Assembly: GCF_033449965.1 (NCBI RefSeq) | Contig: NZ_CP137761.1 | Location: forward strand, 930,001-994,000 | DNA from: Bacillus sp. T3 | GTDB lineage: Bacteria; Bacillota; Bacilli; Bacillales; Cytobacillaceae | Direction: 5' to 3' | Length of the DNA: 64,000 nucleotides | In this document: positions 62,646 through 64,000 of the stretch, piece by piece | Layout of the letters: each line of letters opens with the position of its first letter | Position numbering within the stretch: position 1 is the stretch's first letter | The notes under the pieces: generated by a model | Told to the model about the DNA's origin: nothing | The model's database searches: none | Seen by the model: only the letters and a program-made list of their open reading frames with translations | Position numbers and translations under genes: made by a program

Positions 62646-63413
62646 ATGGAATATACAGTGCAAAAGCTGGCCAGTCTCGCTGGAGTAAGTACGAGAACGT
62701 TACGGTATTATGATGAAATTGGGATTCTTAAGCCGGCAAGGATCAATTCATCAGGATACCGGATCTACGGTCAAGATGAAGTAAACAAACTTCAGCAAAT
62801 TTTATTTTACCGTGAATTAGGAGTGAATCTCGAAGCAATCAGAGAAATCGTAACCGCTCCTACCTTTGATGGTGCCAAAGCGCTGAAAGAACATCGCGAA
62901 AAGCTCCTTGAAAGACGGCAACAATTAGAATTATTAATTGCCAACGTTGAAAAAACGCTTGCCTTAACCGAAGGGAGAATAACGATGAGTGATAAAGAAA
63001 AGTTTGAAGGATTTAAGAAAAAGCTAATAGATGACAACGAGCAAAAATATGGAAAAGAGATCCGCGCGAAGTACGGCGAAGATGTCGTGGAAAAATCAAA
63101 TGCGAAAATGATGAACATGACCCAGGAGCAATTTGATGAATCCACGGCGTTAGCAGAACAAATTCACATCACCTTAGCTGAAGCGTTCAAAACAGGTAAC
63201 CCGGCAGGAGAGCTAGCTCAAAAAACAGCTGACCTACACAAAAAATGGCTCATGTTCCACTGGCCGCAATATAGTAAAGAGGCTCATGCCGGTCTAGCGC
63301 AAATGTATGTCGATGATGAACGGTTTACCGCCTACTATGACAAAGATCAACCAGGTGCCGCACAATTCCTACGAGATGCTATTCAAATCTACACAGGGAT
63401 GAAACAACAGTAA
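62646..63413 (+). CDS. MerR family regulator with TipAS domain
   Basis: The 255-residue protein has a MerR winged helix (YTVQKLASLAGVSTRTLRYY, INSSGYRIYGQDEVNKLQ), a dimerisation coil (about 75-115) and a TipAS antibiotic-recognition domain (about 120-255, with ALAEQIHITLAEAFKTGNPA, KWLMFHWPQYSKEAHAGLAQ). The layout is that of Mta/TipAL, which activate multidrug-response genes. The ATG at 62646 follows GGGGAGGT. No effector gene is downstream before a terminator, so it seems to regulate itself and distant targets. Confidence 0.9.
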   Translation: MEYTVQKLASLAGVSTRTLRYYDEIGILKPARINSSGYRIYGQDEVNKLQQILFYRELGVNLEAIREIVTAPTFDGAKALKEHREKLLERRQQLELLIANVEKTLALTEGRITMSDKEKFEGFKKKLIDDNEQKYGKEIRAKYGEDVVEKSNAKMMNMTQEQFDESTALAEQIHITLAEAFKTGNPAGELAQKTADLHKKWLMFHWPQYSKEAHAGLAQMYVDDERFTAYYDKDQPGAAQFLRDAIQIYTGMKQQ

Positions 63414-63425
63414 TAACTTATCTTG

Positions 63426-63458
63426 AGAGCGACTAGCATCATACTGGTCGCTTTTTTT
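63426..63458 (+). terminator. terminator of the merR gene
   Basis: AGCGACTAG pairs (one G-T) with CTGGTCGCT, followed by eight T residues. Confidence 0.75.
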
Positions 63459-63531
63459 TGTGGAAAAACACTGATTTTTCTGTTAAATGGTATAATTAAT
63501 TCAATGAATTGATTTGAAAAGGATGGGGCAA

Positions 63532-64000
63532 ATGGGGGATAAATTAAGAGTTTCACTTGTGCAAATGAGAGTAACCAATCAAGTTGTAGAAAATGTTAAC
63601 ACCGCGATAGAATTAATTCGCGAAGCTGCAAAAAGCAAACCGGATGTAGTAGTGCTACCTGAAAATTTTCATATCATGGGACGGAAAAGTGAGTTTTTTG
63701 AAGCAGCAGAGACCATTGATGGTCCAACCTTAACAACCTTAAAGGATTTAGCAAAAGAACTCGAACTTTACATAGTCGCAGGAACGATGTATCTCCGTGA
63801 AGATGGGCAGGGAAAATTAAAGAACACCTGCTGCGTCATCAATCCAGAGGGTGAAATACAGGATACTTATGAAAAAGTTCACACCTTTAGTGCACAAATC
63901 GGTGACGTGGCGATTGATGGCAGCAAAGTCGAGGAAGCTGGAGATAAACTGGTTGTGACGAATATTAAAGGTGTACCGGTGGGTTTGAGTGTTTGTTTTG
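63532..64000 (+). CDS. carbon-nitrogen hydrolase (nitrilase superfamily), 3' end outside window
   Basis: The first 156 residues are present. The catalytic glutamate lies in VVVLPENFHIMG, the lysine in YEKVHTFSAQ, and the nucleophile cysteine in GVPVGLSVCF at the very edge. These enzymes hydrolyse amides or carbamoyl compounds; the substrate cannot be told. An exact TATAAT lies at 63491-63496 with no clear -35. Confidence 0.85.
   Translation, partial: MGDKLRVSLVQMRVTNQVVENVNTAIELIREAAKSKPDVVVLPENFHIMGRKSEFFEAAETIDGPTLTTLKDLAKELELYIVAGTMYLREDGQGKLKNTCCVINPEGEIQDTYEKVHTFSAQIGDVAIDGSKVEEAGDKLVVTNIKGVPVGLSVCF

Noticed and set aside
1..64000. CRISPR arrays, tRNA or rRNA genes, prophage or insertion sequences
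   Set aside because: No regularly spaced repeats, no cloverleaf or ribosomal sequence, and no transposase, integrase or phage gene was seen.

Overview
The window is AT-rich DNA from a Bacillaceae-type Firmicute. The evidence is the Bacillus-style content: SinR, a BusR-like regulator, a SleB-type cortex hydrolase, FlgM/YviE, YvyF, YaaR, FliY, FlhO/FlhP, strong AGGAGG ribosome sites and sigma-D promoters of the TAAA-N15-CCGATAA type. About 53 kb (roughly 6.7 to 59.4 kb) is one flagellar, chemotaxis and cyclic-di-GMP region. I cannot name the genus.

Layout. 0-6.6 kb holds ordinary accessory genes: an edge-truncated SleB domain, a glutaredoxin/thioredoxin-reductase fusion behind a PerR-like box, a Dps gene, a bile-acid-symporter-like transporter flanked by two related palindromic repeats, a TauE/SafE transporter, sinR with an operator cluster, a DUF5658 membrane protein, and a BusR-like GntR/RCK_C regulator facing a 31-residue remnant of an osmoprotectant-binding protein. 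6.7-15 kb: yviE, flgM, flgN, flgK, flgL, a PilZ protein, a Myb-like coiled-coil protein, fliS, a fliT-like gene and a glucosaminidase. 15.2-34.3 kb: flgB-flgC-fliE-fliF-fliG-fliH-fliI-fliJ, a MotE-like gene, fliO-P-Q-R, flhB-A-F-G, a small membrane protein, sigD, cheR, cheB and a second MotE-like gene. 34.5-41.7 kb: fliK, flgD, flgE, fliL, fliM, fliY, cheY, yvyF. 41.8-43.4 kb: motAB on the opposite strand. 43.6-53.1 kb: cheA, two cheW, an MCP, yaaR, a second fliL, flhO, flhP, fliD. 53.3-57.4 kb: a tandem-domain csrA, hag, a decayed fliB, a DoxX-like gene and flaG. 57.6-62.3 kb: a diguanylate cyclase and a PAS-GGDEF-EAL-PilZ protein. The end holds a MerR/TipAS regulator with its operator and the start of a nitrilase-family gene.

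The genes form a complete motor, export apparatus, rod, hook, filament and chemotaxis core, with FlgM/SigD ordering late expression. Unlike the usual Bacillus fla/che operon, the fliOPQR-flhBAFG-sigD-cheRB block sits between fliJ and fliK, no cheC, cheD, fliW or swrD/flbD is visible, and fliL and MotE-like genes are each present twice.

Reading frames. Fourteen indels break otherwise well-conserved genes. Nine (plus one tentative) are a single A or T inserted in the middle of what must have been CCGG, giving CCWGG. This sequence-specific pattern looks more like a consensus error at a modified CCGG site than gene decay, so the affected genes are given over their full reconstructed span. The fliB and osmoprotectant-binding remnants look like genuine decay.

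Most worth a second look: the tandem CsrA without FliW, the CCGG-to-CCWGG indel signature, an 18-base palindrome shared by flagellar/chemotaxis promoters, the SinR operator cluster, and the truncated osmoprotectant gene exactly at the left edge of the flagellar region.
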